A DNA stretch of 18,484 nucleotides from Streptomyces sp. NRRL F-5727 (lineage in GTDB: Bacteria; Actinomycetota; Actinomycetes; Streptomycetales; Streptomycetaceae). A program made the translations under genes and the position numbers. Positions 7,277-14,854 of this stretch are shown in pieces. Below the pieces are notes generated by a model. It was given only the letters and a program-made list of their open reading frames with translations, searched no databases and was not told the DNA's origin. The stretch lies in NCBI RefSeq assembly GCF_000719555.1, contig NZ_JOGX01000096.1, positions 1 to 18,484 on the forward strand. The letters run 5' to 3'. Each line of letters starts with the position of its first letter. The first letter of the stretch is position 1.

Positions 7277-8344
7277 GTGGAGACGAGTCGAACGCCCCTG
7301 CTTCCCGAGCCCGCCCGCAAGCTCGCCGCCTGGTGCGCCGTGGTGCTCCTGGTGGCCGGGGTGGCCGCCGTCTTCATCTGGCTCTGCGTGGTCTTCAAGA
7401 CCGCCGTGACCCCGGTGCTGCTGGCCATCCTCGGGACGGCGCTGCTCGGCCCGCTCTACCGCCGGCTGCTGCGGATGAAGGTCAGCAAGTCCCTCGCCGC
7501 CGCCGTCACCGTCGCCGCCGTCCTCCTGGTCGTCGGCGGCGCCACGTACATCGTGGTCGCCGCGCTCATCGAGACCGGCGACCAGATCCTCGCCTCGCTC
7601 CGGCAGGCCGCCCTCGACATCGCCGAGCACCTCGGCGCCGCCGGGACCTCGCTGGAGGACCTGGCCGCCAACGCCAAGAAGCTCCTGGAGCGGTTCGGCG
7701 GCACGGCCGCCTCCGGGGTGATCTCCGGGCTCAGCGTCGTCGGGCAGATGCTCGCCACCGCCGTCCTCGCCCTGCTGCTGATCTTCTTCTTCCTCCGCGA
7801 CTCCGACAAGGCCGTCGGCGCCCTGCGCGCCTTCGTCCCCTCCGGCACCTCCGACACCGCCGAGGCCATGGCCCGCCGCGCCTTCGAGGCCGTCGAGGGC
7901 TTCATGCGCGGCACCACCCTCGTCGCCTTCGTCGACGCGGTCCTCATCGGCGTCGGCCTGCTGATCCTCCAGGTGCCCGGCGCGGTCGGCCTCGCGGCCC
8001 TCGTCTTCGTCACCGCCTACATCCCCTACCTGGGCGCCTTCCTCTCCGGCGCGGTCGCCGTCCTCGTCGCCCTCGCCGACCGCGGCTTCGTCATCGCGCT
8101 GTGGGTGCTCGGCGTCGTCCTCGCCGTCCAGGTCATCGAGGGCAACGTCCTCCAGCCGATGGTCCAGAGCCGCACTGTCCAGATGCACCCCGCCGCCGTG
8201 ATGCTGGCCATCACAGCCGGCGCCTCCGTGGCCGGCATCCTCGGCATGCTCCTCGCCGTCCCCCTCACCGCCGCCGCCACCGGCATCCTCGGCGAACTCC
8301 GCGCCCGGTACGGCTCCGCGGCGGCCCCCGAAGAGAACGCCTAG
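7277..8344 (+). CDS. AI-2E family (PerM-like) transporter
   Basis: This 355-residue multi-pass inner-membrane protein belongs to the AI-2E/PerM (formerly UPF0118) family, whose members include the autoinducer-2 exporter TqsA and sodium-proton antiporters. Substrate cannot be inferred. Hydrophobic segments lie at ~18-40, 43-62, 73-98, 150-173, 212-232, 236-266, 271-287 and 305-338. A long amphipathic stretch (~100-145) separates membrane segments three and four, as usual for the family. Family signatures near the C terminus are YIPYLGAFLSG (248-258), EGNVLQPMVQSR (288-299) and a Gly/Ala-rich last pair of helices. Translation appears to start at GTG 7277. The preceding bases give only a poor ribosome site (GGACGG close to the start), so initiation may be leaderless. 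The nearby ATG at 7269 is out of frame. The gene converges with the MBL-fold gene, 28 bases away. Confidence 0.9.
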   Translation: METSRTPLLPEPARKLAAWCAVVLLVAGVAAVFIWLCVVFKTAVTPVLLAILGTALLGPLYRRLLRMKVSKSLAAAVTVAAVLLVVGGATYIVVAALIETGDQILASLRQAALDIAEHLGAAGTSLEDLAANAKKLLERFGGTAASGVISGLSVVGQMLATAVLALLLIFFFLRDSDKAVGALRAFVPSGTSDTAEAMARRAFEAVEGFMRGTTLVAFVDAVLIGVGLLILQVPGAVGLAALVFVTAYIPYLGAFLSGAVAVLVALADRGFVIALWVLGVVLAVQVIEGNVLQPMVQSRTVQMHPAAVMLAITAGASVAGILGMLLAVPLTAAATGILGELRARYGSAAAPEENA

Positions 8345-8359
8345 CGGCCGCCCGGGCCG
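8345..8359. terminator. Short GC hairpin between convergent genes
   Basis: CGGCC and GGCCG pair around five bases immediately after the AI-2E-family stop and before the convergent MBL gene's stop. It is very short and has no T-run, so it may not be functional. Confidence 0.25.
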
Positions 8360-8372
8360 GCCCGTCGACCGC

Positions 8373-9185
8373 CTAGACCGGCGCGCCGCCCGGCTCGAAG
8401 GACCTCAGCATGGCCTCCAGCGCCGCCTGGTCCGGGCCCACCCACGGGTCGGCGTCCGGCGCGACCGCCAGCGTCCCCAGCATCCGGTCCGTCATCCGCA
8501 CGGCCGGCGGCAGATGGGTGCAGAGCACGATCTCCGGGTCCGTCTCCCGCAGCGGCGCCAGGCTCGCCCGGAACCTCTCCGGGTCCACCACGTGCACCCA
8601 CGGGCTGTCGATCGTCGCCCACAGCAGCTGCGCGGCCCGCAGCTCCTCCGGCTTCAGATCGCTCGCGTGCCCGCTCTCGGCCAGCTCGGCGCTCGGCATC
8701 GGGCCGCCGAAGCAGTCCGAGCTGAAGCAGATCCGGGTCCGGTCGTCGTAGAAGCCGACGGTCGCCGGACTGTCGAAGAGCGGCGGCCGGAAGGCGTGCA
8801 GGCCCCGGTCGCCGACGTCCAGGGACTGCCCGGGGTTGAGGAAGTACACCCGGTCCATCGGCAACGGCCGCTCGGTCGTCATGATGCCGAAGCCCAGGAA
8901 GGTGGTCACCACGCGCGCGCGTGGTGCGGCGTCGAGCAGCGCGAAGATCCCGCCCGTGTGGTCGCGGTCCGGGTGCGTGAGCCAGATCCACCGCACGTCG
9001 GCGGGGTCGATCACCCCGGAGAGCGACGCGAGGAAGTCCCGGTCCTCCAGCGACAGACCGGTGTCGACGACGACGGGTTCGGCGGCGGTCAGCACGTAGG
9101 CGTTGACGGGGATGTGACCGATCCCCGGAATTTCCAGGCTGTCGGCGATGACGGTGGTGTCGCTGCCGACCTTGTGGGTGTCCAT
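8373..9185 (-). CDS. MBL-fold protein with flavodiiron-like (ODP-type) metal motifs
   Basis: This 270-residue soluble metallo-beta-lactamase-fold protein is probably dimetal. The main motif is THPDRDHTGG (H71, D73, D75, H76), an HxDxDH variant of the classical HxHxDH. That carboxylate-for-histidine change is typical of the oxygen-binding diiron (ODP/flavodiiron) branch, which uses HxExDH. At motif 3, FDSPATVGFYD aligns with the usual HTPGSVGFYD, putting D138 where His is expected. FSSDCFGG (D157) closely resembles the FSNDAFG of flavodiiron proteins, and CTHLPP supplies H224. No flavodoxin domain or rubredoxin is fused, so it is not a complete flavodiiron reductase. The catalytic activity (oxidoreductase, oxygen sensor or hydrolase) is open. 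ATG 9185 has GGAG six bases upstream. It lies 176 bases after the sensor phosphatase on the same strand, so they may or may not share a transcript. Confidence 0.85.
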   Translation of the reverse strand: MDTHKVGSDTTVIADSLEIPGIGHIPVNAYVLTAAEPVVVDTGLSLEDRDFLASLSGVIDPADVRWIWLTHPDRDHTGGIFALLDAAPRARVVTTFLGFGIMTTERPLPMDRVYFLNPGQSLDVGDRGLHAFRPPLFDSPATVGFYDDRTRICFSSDCFGGPMPSAELAESGHASDLKPEELRAAQLLWATIDSPWVHVVDPERFRASLAPLRETDPEIVLCTHLPPAVRMTDRMLGTLAVAPDADPWVGPDQAALEAMLRSFEPGGAPV

Positions 9186-9361
9186 GGCGAGCTCCGTGGT
9201 CCCCCCGGCGGCCGTACCCCACCAGTCTCCGCCGCCCGACCGCCCACCGCGCGCCGGGCCGCCCACCCCGCCGGAGGCCGTACGCGCACGGTCGGACGCC
9301 CCACGCGCGCGTGCACGGCCGGCGCCGTACGCCCCGCTCGCCGCCCCCGCCCCCCGGCGGG

Positions 9362-11482
9362 CTACCCGCAGCAGCCCTCCGGGCCCGCCGGCTCGCGGAG
9401 TTCGAACCAGATCGTCTTGCCTTCGCCGCGCGGTTCCACACCCCACGCGTCGGCGAGCATCTCCATCAGCACCAGGCCGCGGCCGCTGGAGGCCATCTCG
9501 CCGGGATGGCGCTTGTGCGGGAGTTCGTCGCTGGCGTCGGAGACCTCCACGCGCAGCCGGCGGGACTTCTCGCCGCAGGCGACCTCGGCGGTCAGCAGGG
9601 CGTCGCCGTCCGTGTGGACGAGGACGTTGGTGACCATCTCCGAGACCATCAGGACGGCCGCGTCCAGCTGGTCCTCGTCCGTCCAGTCGTGCAGCAGCTG
9701 CCGCACCTGCTCGCGCGCCTCCGCGATCCGCTCCGGCTCCGCCTGGGCGATCGTCATCAGGGTGCGGCGCGGGGTCTCCCGCACCGTCGTCGCCGGCCGC
9801 CGGGAGAGCAGCAGCACCGCGATGTCGTCCTCGCGCCGGTCCGCCAGCGGCCCGGTGGTGTGGTGCGAGCCCGGCCCGTGCACGGCCTCCACGAGCGTGT
9901 CGGCCAGCTCCTCCAGGTCGTCGCCCCGGTGCGCCTCCAGGAGCCGCCTGACCCGCTCCCAGCCGCTGTCGAGGTCGTGCCCGCCGGTCTCCAGGAGCCC
10001 GTCCGTGCAGATCATCAGGGTCTCGCCGGGGTCGAGGGTGAGCCGGGTGGTGGGGTAGTCGGTGTCGGCGTCGATGCCGAGCGGAAGGCCGCCCGCCGTC
10101 GGCCTCAGCAGGACCGTTCCGTCGACCATCCGCACCGCCGGGTCCGGATGACCCGCCCGGGCGATGTCCACCGTCCCCGTCTCCAGGTCCACCTCCAGGT
10201 ACAGGCAGGTCGCGAAGCGCGGCCCGCCGCCGGGCCCGTCGCCGTCCGCCCCGTACCCGTCGTTCACCCCGTACAGGAACCGCGAGGCCCGCGACAGCAC
10301 CGCGTCCGGCCGGTGCCCCTCGGAGGCGTACGCCCGCAGCGCGATCCGCAGCTGGCCCATCAGCGCCGCCGCCCGCACGTCGTGCCCCTGGACGTCCCCG
10401 ATGACCAGCGCGATCCGGCCCGCGCCGCCGCGCCGGCCGCCGGGCAGCCGGATCATGTCGTACCAGTCGCCGCCCACCTGGAGCCCGCCGCCGGTCGGCA
10501 CGTACCGCGCCGCCACCTGGATCCCCGGGATCCCCGGTCCGAGCACCGGCATCATCGTCCGCTGGAGCCCCAGCGACAGCTCCCGCTCCGACTCCGCCAC
10601 CCCGGCCCGGGCCAGCGCCTGCGCCAGCATCCGCGCCACCGTCGTCAGCACCGACCGCTCGTCCGGCGTGAACGCCACCTGGTGCTTGAAGGCCGCCATC
10701 CAGGCGCCCATCGTCCGCCCCGCCACCACCAGCGGCACGAACGCCCACGACTGCCGCTGGAACCGCTCCGCCAGCGGCCACGTCATCGGGAAGCGGCGCC
10801 GGTACTCCTCCGGGGACGGCAGGTAGATCGCCCGCCCGGTCCGCACCACCTCCGCGGCCGGATAGTCCGTCGCCAGCGACATCGACGTGAAGGGGCCCTC
10901 GTCGCCGTCCCGCTGCCCGTGGTGCCCGATGACCGTCAGCCGGTCGCCCGACACCCCGAAGACCGCGAGCCCGTCCGGCGAGAACCCCGGCATCGACAGC
11001 GAGGCCGCCACCCGCAGCACCTCCGCCGTCGACCGCGCCTCCGCGAGCGCCCGCCCCGCGTCCAGCAGGAACGCCTCCCGCGACCGCCGCCAGTCGCCCG
11101 TGATCGGCGTGTGCGGGCCGGCCGCCCCCGGCTGCGGGTCGGCCACCTCTTGGAGCGTGCCGACCAGCTGGTAGTCGCCGCCCTCGACCAGCGGCTTGGA
11201 CCGGCTCCGTACCGTACGGATCACCCGGCCGCGCTCGTCCATGATCCGCAGCCGCGCCTCGGCGAGCGTCCCCTCGGCCACCGCGAGGTTGACCACGCCG
11301 TCGATCTCGTTCCAGTCCACCGGATGAAAACGGGACCGCACCGCCGCCTCCGTCAGCCGGACCGGCTCCGCGGGCAGCCCGAGCAGCCGGGCGGCCTCGG
11401 CGTCGAGTGAGACGATCCCGGAAGCGTTGTCCCAGCGCCACAGGCCCGTGGCGATCGCGGCCAGGACGTCCTCGGTGCGCAT
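9362..11482 (-). CDS. PAS-GAF-SpoIIE phosphatase with C-terminal HATPase domain
   Basis: This 706-residue cytoplasmic regulator combines sensing, phosphatase and anti-sigma-kinase-like modules. Such Streptomyces proteins act in partner switching on anti-sigma-factor antagonists. In order it has a PAS-like fold (~1-115), a GAF domain (~135-295), a SpoIIE/PP2C phosphatase (~315-560) and an RsbW-like ATPase (~580-697). Phosphatase metal residues appear in GGDWYD (337-342), GDVQGHD (362-368), CTDGLLE (492-498) and REDDIAVL (550-557). The ATPase N-box is SEMVTNVLVHT (E615, N619) and the G-box is SSGRGL (665-670), both intact. No membrane segment is seen. The N-terminal ATG 11482 has AGTAGGG only two bases upstream, a cramped ribosome site, so a leaderless or atypical start is possible. 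It is divergent from aspS. No anti-sigma antagonist or sigma factor gene is adjacent, so the partner is unknown. Confidence 0.92.
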   Translation of the reverse strand: MRTEDVLAAIATGLWRWDNASGIVSLDAEAARLLGLPAEPVRLTEAAVRSRFHPVDWNEIDGVVNLAVAEGTLAEARLRIMDERGRVIRTVRSRSKPLVEGGDYQLVGTLQEVADPQPGAAGPHTPITGDWRRSREAFLLDAGRALAEARSTAEVLRVAASLSMPGFSPDGLAVFGVSGDRLTVIGHHGQRDGDEGPFTSMSLATDYPAAEVVRTGRAIYLPSPEEYRRRFPMTWPLAERFQRQSWAFVPLVVAGRTMGAWMAAFKHQVAFTPDERSVLTTVARMLAQALARAGVAESERELSLGLQRTMMPVLGPGIPGIQVAARYVPTGGGLQVGGDWYDMIRLPGGRRGGAGRIALVIGDVQGHDVRAAALMGQLRIALRAYASEGHRPDAVLSRASRFLYGVNDGYGADGDGPGGGPRFATCLYLEVDLETGTVDIARAGHPDPAVRMVDGTVLLRPTAGGLPLGIDADTDYPTTRLTLDPGETLMICTDGLLETGGHDLDSGWERVRRLLEAHRGDDLEELADTLVEAVHGPGSHHTTGPLADRREDDIAVLLLSRRPATTVRETPRRTLMTIAQAEPERIAEAREQVRQLLHDWTDEDQLDAAVLMVSEMVTNVLVHTDGDALLTAEVACGEKSRRLRVEVSDASDELPHKRHPGEMASSGRGLVLMEMLADAWGVEPRGEGKTIWFELREPAGPEGCCG

Positions 11483-11511
11483 TGCCCTACTTTATGAATA
11501 TCGGACTGCGT

Positions 11512-11540
11512 GTCGCCACCGTGTCCCCGCCGGTGGCGAC
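11512..11540. promoter_or_regulatory. Perfect 10-base inverted repeat between the divergent phosphatase and aspS genes
   Basis: GTCGCCACCG (11512-11521) and CGGTGGCGAC (11531-11540) flank nine bases in the 172-base divergent intergenic region. It lies 30 bases upstream of the phosphatase start, so it would sit at or just upstream of its promoter, and 115 bases upstream of aspS. It could be an operator, a leader hairpin on the phosphatase transcript, or a barrier between divergent transcripts. TAGGCT at 11576-11581 is a plausible aspS -10, without a convincing -35. Confidence 0.4.
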
Positions 11541-11654
11541 CGAGAGTGACCGAATCGCGATCTTGGGTGTCCCGGTAGGCTTGGTGCGGCCCCGGCACTG
11601 CCCGGGCCGAGGTTTCAAGGTTTCTCTCCGATCCCGAAGACTGGATGAACGACG

Positions 11655-13472
11655 ATGCATCGGTACAGGTCCCACACCTGCGGCGAGCTCCGCGCCTCTG
11701 ACGTCGGCACCGACGTCCGGCTCAGCGGCTGGCTGCACAATCGGCGCGACCTGGGCGGCATCCTCTTCATCGATCTGCGCGACCACTACGGCATCACGCA
11801 GCTCGTCGCCCGCCCCGGCACCCCCGCCTACGAGGCGCTCGACAAGCTGACGAAGGAGTCCGTCGTCCGCGTCGACGGCAAGGTCGTCTCGCGCGGCACG
11901 GAGAACGTCAACCCCGAGCTGCCCACCGGCGAGGTCGAGGTCGAGGTCGGCGAGGTCGAGGTCCTCGGCGCCGCCAAGCAGATCCCCTTCACCATCAACG
12001 CCGACGACGGCGTCAACGAGGAGCGGCGCCTGGAGTACCGCTTCCTCGACCTGCGCCGCGAGCGCATGCACCGCAACATCATGCTGCGCTCCGCCGTCAT
12101 CGCCGCCATCCGCTCCAAGATGACGGCCCTCGGCTTCAACGAGATGGCGACCCCGATCCTCACCGCGACCTCCCCCGAGGGCGCCCGTGACTTCGTCGTC
12201 CCGTCCCGCCTCAACCCGGGCAAGTTCTACGCGCTCCCGCAGGCCCCGCAGCAGTTCAAGCAGCTGTTCATGATCTCGGGCTTCGACCGCTACTTCCAGA
12301 TCGCGCCCTGCTTCCGCGACGAGGACGCCCGCGCCGACCGCTCGCCCGGCGAGTTCTACCAGCTCGACGTCGAGATGAGCTTCGTCGAGCAGGAGGACGT
12401 CTTCCAGCCGATCGAGAAGCTCATGACCGAGCTCTTCGAGGAGTTCGGCGGCGGCCGCCACGTCACCTCCCCGTTCCCGCGGATCCCGTTCCGCGAGTCG
12501 ATGCTCAAGTACGGCAACGACAAGCCGGACCTGCGCACCTCGCTCGAACTCGTCGACATCACCGACGTCTTCGAGAACTCGGAGTTCAAGGCGTTCGCCG
12601 GCAAGCACGTCCGCGCGCTCGCCGTCCCGGACACCGGCGACCAGCCCCGCAAGTTCTTCGACGGCCTCGGCGACTTCGCCGTCTCCCTCGGCGCGAAGGG
12701 CCTGGCCTGGGTCCGCGTCGGCGAGGGCAACGCCCTCACCGGCCCGATCGCCAAGTTCCTCACCGAGGAGAACGTCAAGGTCCTCACCGAGCGCCTGGGC
12801 CTCAAGCCCGGCCACGCCGTCTTCTTCGGCGCCGGCGAGTTCGACGAGGTCTCCAAGATCATGGGCCCGGTCCGGGTCGAGGCCGCCAAGCGCGCCGGCC
12901 AGTTCGAGGAGAACGTCTTCCGCTTCGCGTGGATCGTCGACTTCCCGATGTACGAGAAGGACGAGGAGACCGGCAAGATCGACTTCTCGCACAACCCCTT
13001 CTCCATGCCGCAGGGCGGCCTCGAGGCCCTGGAGACGAAGGACCCGCTGGACATCCTCGGCTGGCAGTACGACATCGTCTGCAACGGCATCGAGCTGTCC
13101 TCCGGCGCCATCCGGAACCACGAGCCCGACATCATGTTCAAGGCGTTCGAGATCGCCGGCTACAGCCGCGAGACCGTCGAGACCGAGTTCGCCGGCATGC
13201 TCCGCGCCTTCCAGTACGGCGCCCCGCCGCACGGCGGCATCGCCCCCGGCGTCGACCGCATCGTCATGCTCCTCGCCGACGAGCCCAACATCCGCGAGAC
13301 CATCGCGTTCCCGCTGAACGGCAACGCGCAGGACCTCATGATGGGCGCCCCCACGGAGCTCGACGAGACCCGCCTCCGCGAGCTGAACATCCAGCTCCGC
13401 AAGCCGGTCGAGAAGAAGGTCGCCGACGACCGCCCGGTCACGGAGTCGGTCCACCCGGACGCGGCGCGCTGA
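11655..13472 (+). CDS. aspS: Aspartyl-tRNA synthetase
   Basis: This class II aminoacyl-tRNA synthetase charges tRNA-Asp with aspartate in the cytoplasm; 605 residues is normal for the bacterial type. It has an N-terminal OB-fold anticodon-binding domain (~1-105). The catalytic domain contains [13 protein letters not shown] (129-141), motif 2 [19 protein letters not shown] (220-238) and motif 3 [13 protein letters not shown] (527-539, R535). The bacterial insertion (GAD) domain lies at ~285-430. The sequence opens [13 protein letters not shown] and contains [18 protein letters not shown], which to the eye is closer to alphaproteobacterial AspRS than to the mycobacterial enzyme. L33 occupies the site where non-discriminating enzymes carry His, suggesting a discriminating enzyme. 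ATG 11655 has no strong ribosome site; ATG 11645 is out of frame. It ends at a strong bidirectional terminator facing the GNAT gene. Confidence 0.97.
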   Translation: MHRYRSHTCGELRASDVGTDVRLSGWLHNRRDLGGILFIDLRDHYGITQLVARPGTPAYEALDKLTKESVVRVDGKVVSRGTENVNPELPTGEVEVEVGEVEVLGAAKQIPFTINADDGVNEERRLEYRFLDLRRERMHRNIMLRSAVIAAIRSKMTALGFNEMATPILTATSPEGARDFVVPSRLNPGKFYALPQAPQQFKQLFMISGFDRYFQIAPCFRDEDARADRSPGEFYQLDVEMSFVEQEDVFQPIEKLMTELFEEFGGGRHVTSPFPRIPFRESMLKYGNDKPDLRTSLELVDITDVFENSEFKAFAGKHVRALAVPDTGDQPRKFFDGLGDFAVSLGAKGLAWVRVGEGNALTGPIAKFLTEENVKVLTERLGLKPGHAVFFGAGEFDEVSKIMGPVRVEAAKRAGQFEENVFRFAWIVDFPMYEKDEETGKIDFSHNPFSMPQGGLEALETKDPLDILGWQYDIVCNGIELSSGAIRNHEPDIMFKAFEIAGYSRETVETEFAGMLRAFQYGAPPHGGIAPGVDRIVMLLADEPNIRETIAFPLNGNAQDLMMGAPTELDETRLRELNIQLRKPVEKKVADDRPVTESVHPDAAR

Positions 13473-13490
13473 GCCTGACGGCCGACTGAG

Positions 13491-13525
13491 GGGCCCGGAA
13501 TCCGCCGCCCGCGGATCCCGGGCCC
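13491..13525. terminator. Strong bidirectional terminator between aspS and the GNAT gene
   Basis: GGGCCCGGAATCCGC and GCGGATCCCGGGCCC form 15-base arms with one mismatch around a five-base loop. It lies 19 bases past the aspS stop and 8 bases past the GNAT stop on the other strand. With no T-run it is a typical GC-rich Streptomyces terminator serving both convergent genes. Confidence 0.8.
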
Positions 13526-13532
13526 TTCGCGC

Positions 13533-14039
13533 TCACCCGGCGCCCGACTCCCACCGCACCTCACCGTCCTGGATGCCCTCCGTCGGTACGAGCCCGGCGG
13601 CGCGGGCGACGGCGGCGGAGGCGGTGTGGTCGGGGTGGACGTGGGCGACGACGATAAGGCCCCGGTCCCGCAGCCACGCGACGAGCGCGCGGGCGGCCTC
13701 GGAGGCGTACCCGCGCCCCTGCCACGGGCTCCCGACGACCCAGGCGACCTCGGCGGTGTTCCCGCCGACGGTCGCCTGCACGGTCCCGACGAGCCGCCCC
13801 TCCTCACGGGCGCGGATCACCCAGTTGCACCAGGTGGTACCCGGATCGGGCGCCCCGGCCGCCCACCGCGCGTACCGGGCCCGCAGCTCCTCCAGGCTCT
13901 CCGGCGCACCCCCGACGAACCGGTGCAGCGCGGGGTCGTTCAGCACCCCGGCCATCTCCTCGGCGTGCCCGACGTCCAGCGGCACGAGTTCCAGCCGCTC
14001 GCCGGCCGGGATCACCTCGGCGACCATCGTGTCGGTCAT
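13533..14039 (-). CDS. GNAT family N-acetyltransferase
   Basis: This 168-residue protein is predicted to transfer an acetyl group from acetyl-CoA to an amine. It resembles the RimJ/RimL-like GNAT subgroup, in which substrates range from ribosomal proteins to antibiotics; the substrate here is unknown. LELVPLDVGHAEEMAGVLND (15-34) is the N-terminal GNAT strand and helix. GSPWQGRGYASEAARAL (103-119) is the acetyl-CoA pyrophosphate loop (Q107, G108, R109, G110, Y111, A112). Residues 130-150 give the closing strand and helix. The start ATG at 14039 overlaps the stop of the upstream 130-residue gene as ATGA, so translation is probably coupled. Its base composition is like the rest of the chromosome and unlike the upstream gene. 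The coupling may therefore reflect insertion of the toxin cassette next to a resident gene rather than a shared job. A protective role alongside immunity remains possible. Confidence 0.85.
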   Translation of the reverse strand: MTDTMVAEVIPAGERLELVPLDVGHAEEMAGVLNDPALHRFVGGAPESLEELRARYARWAAGAPDPGTTWCNWVIRAREEGRLVGTVQATVGGNTAEVAWVVGSPWQGRGYASEAARALVAWLRDRGLIVVAHVHPDHTASAAVARAAGLVPTEGIQDGEVRWESGAG

Positions 14040-14428
14040 GCCTTGCCCTGTTCTGCCAGGGTCCGCAGGATCGCATTGAGGTCCTCTAGAGCCCGAAGGC
14101 AGAAATCCTGGTCCCGCATCAACTGGTTCACGCGCTCGTCGAATTCCGGAGAGGCCGCAGAACCGTCAGCTCCTCCAAAAAGTCGTGACGGCGCGAGAAG
14201 CCAGTTTCTCCGCGAAGTGTCGATACGCCATTCGTATTGTGTGGGAGTTGTCTGCAAGGCGTTCTCGATGCCGCAGAGCTTTCCTTCGTCGGGCTCCGCG
14301 AACCTCCAGCCGAGGAAGGGAACCTGAGGGTAGCCGTAGAGGGGGTGTTGCTCCCCGCTCACTCGGATCCACTGCAACTCCCCGAATCGGCCGAGCGCCT
14401 TGCGTGCCAAGTCAAAAAGTTCTGACAA
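14036..14428 (-). CDS. Unrecognised 130-residue protein in the immunity-gene position
   Basis: The family is not recognised. The protein is soluble, with no signal peptide or membrane segment. It has an amphipathic N-terminal helix (SELFDLARKALGRFGEL), an aromatic-rich middle (WIRVSGEQHPLYGYPQVPFLGWRF) and an acidic, helical C terminus. Its place immediately after the RHS toxin tip, same strand with a 27-base gap, its small size and its lower GC (hand counts of 55-57% in 60-base blocks at 14161-14280 against about 70% nearby) all fit an immunity protein that neutralises the tip. That role is inferred from position. The start is TTG 14428, with GAGAAAGG 11 bases upstream. The frame is the same as the RHS protein's and follows its TGA directly, with only ATT as an earlier rare start, so stop readthrough or reinitiation could also feed it. 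It overlaps the GNAT gene by four bases. Confidence 0.7.
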   Translation of the reverse strand: MSELFDLARKALGRFGELQWIRVSGEQHPLYGYPQVPFLGWRFAEPDEGKLCGIENALQTTPTQYEWRIDTSRRNWLLAPSRLFGGADGSAASPEFDERVNQLMRDQDFCLRALEDLNAILRTLAEQGKA

Positions 14429-14455
14429 CTCTTCGGCAGCCTTTCTCGATGCAAT

Positions 14456-14854
14456 TCACCAGAGTGGGCCGGCGTATCCGCCGTCTCCGATGAGCAGTTT
14501 CTTCCCCGGATTGAGGAGCCTGATGGCACGCTCATAGTCCCCATACGGAATGGGATCACTGCTCATGGCGGGATCGTAGACGTACCTGCCATCCGTATAG
14601 ATGTCGTGGTAGCGGTACTCCGTGACCTTTGATCCCATTTCCTCCGGGATGTTGATGACGTCGCTTCCCCGAGTCGTCAAGTTGATGATCTTTCCATCTC
14701 CGGATGATCCTTCGAGAATCCTCTCAGCAATCTCGGAGCAGTCGATGTTGCCGCCACGGGGAGCAGCCCGCATGGCGTCAACCGCAGCTTGATCGGGCGG
14801 GAACTGCGGATTCGGTTCTCTGAAGTCGTATATACCCCGTTCCTTCTTGCAAGG
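14456..14854 (-). other. C-terminal toxin tip with candidate papain-like Cys-His-Asp site
   Basis: The last 132 residues after SDPLGLT are the variable effector tip. GNIDCSEIAERIL carries a Cys (codon 14738-14740) at the N-terminal end of a helix. EYRYHDIYTDGRYVYDP supplies a His (14606-14608) and an Asp (14573-14575) on adjacent strands. Order and spacing of C-helix then H-strand then D fit papain-fold toxins, known as proteases or glutamine deamidases, but the fold is proposed from pattern alone. GC is lower here (about 52% by hand over 14581-14640) than in the RHS body. The tip ends DGGYAGPLW at the stop. Confidence 0.6.

Noticed and set aside
6149..8188. Minus-strand open frames opposite pirin and the AI-2E-family gene
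   Set aside because: Repetitive acidic/Gly-rich peptides without motifs, antisense to two well-recognised genes.
7277..8344. Quorum-sensing role from the AI-2E family name
   Set aside because: The family name comes from one E. coli member. There is no luxS or signalling gene nearby, so only a membrane transporter call is made.
9186..11441. A 1022-residue open frame on the minus strand running upstream of the MBL protein across the phosphatase gene
   Set aside because: Upstream of Met at 9185 it is Gly/Ala/Arg-rich out-of-frame reading of the phosphatase gene. Only the last 270 residues are a real protein.
11487..13454. 655-residue minus-strand open frame opposite aspS
   Set aside because: Low-complexity Asp/Glu/Leu/Val/Gly composition, the usual antisense shadow in high-GC DNA. 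aspS on the other strand is unmistakable.
14411..14458. Short GTG-started frame overlapping the RHS stop (GTGA)
   Set aside because: It ends after about 15 codons, too short to support a gene.
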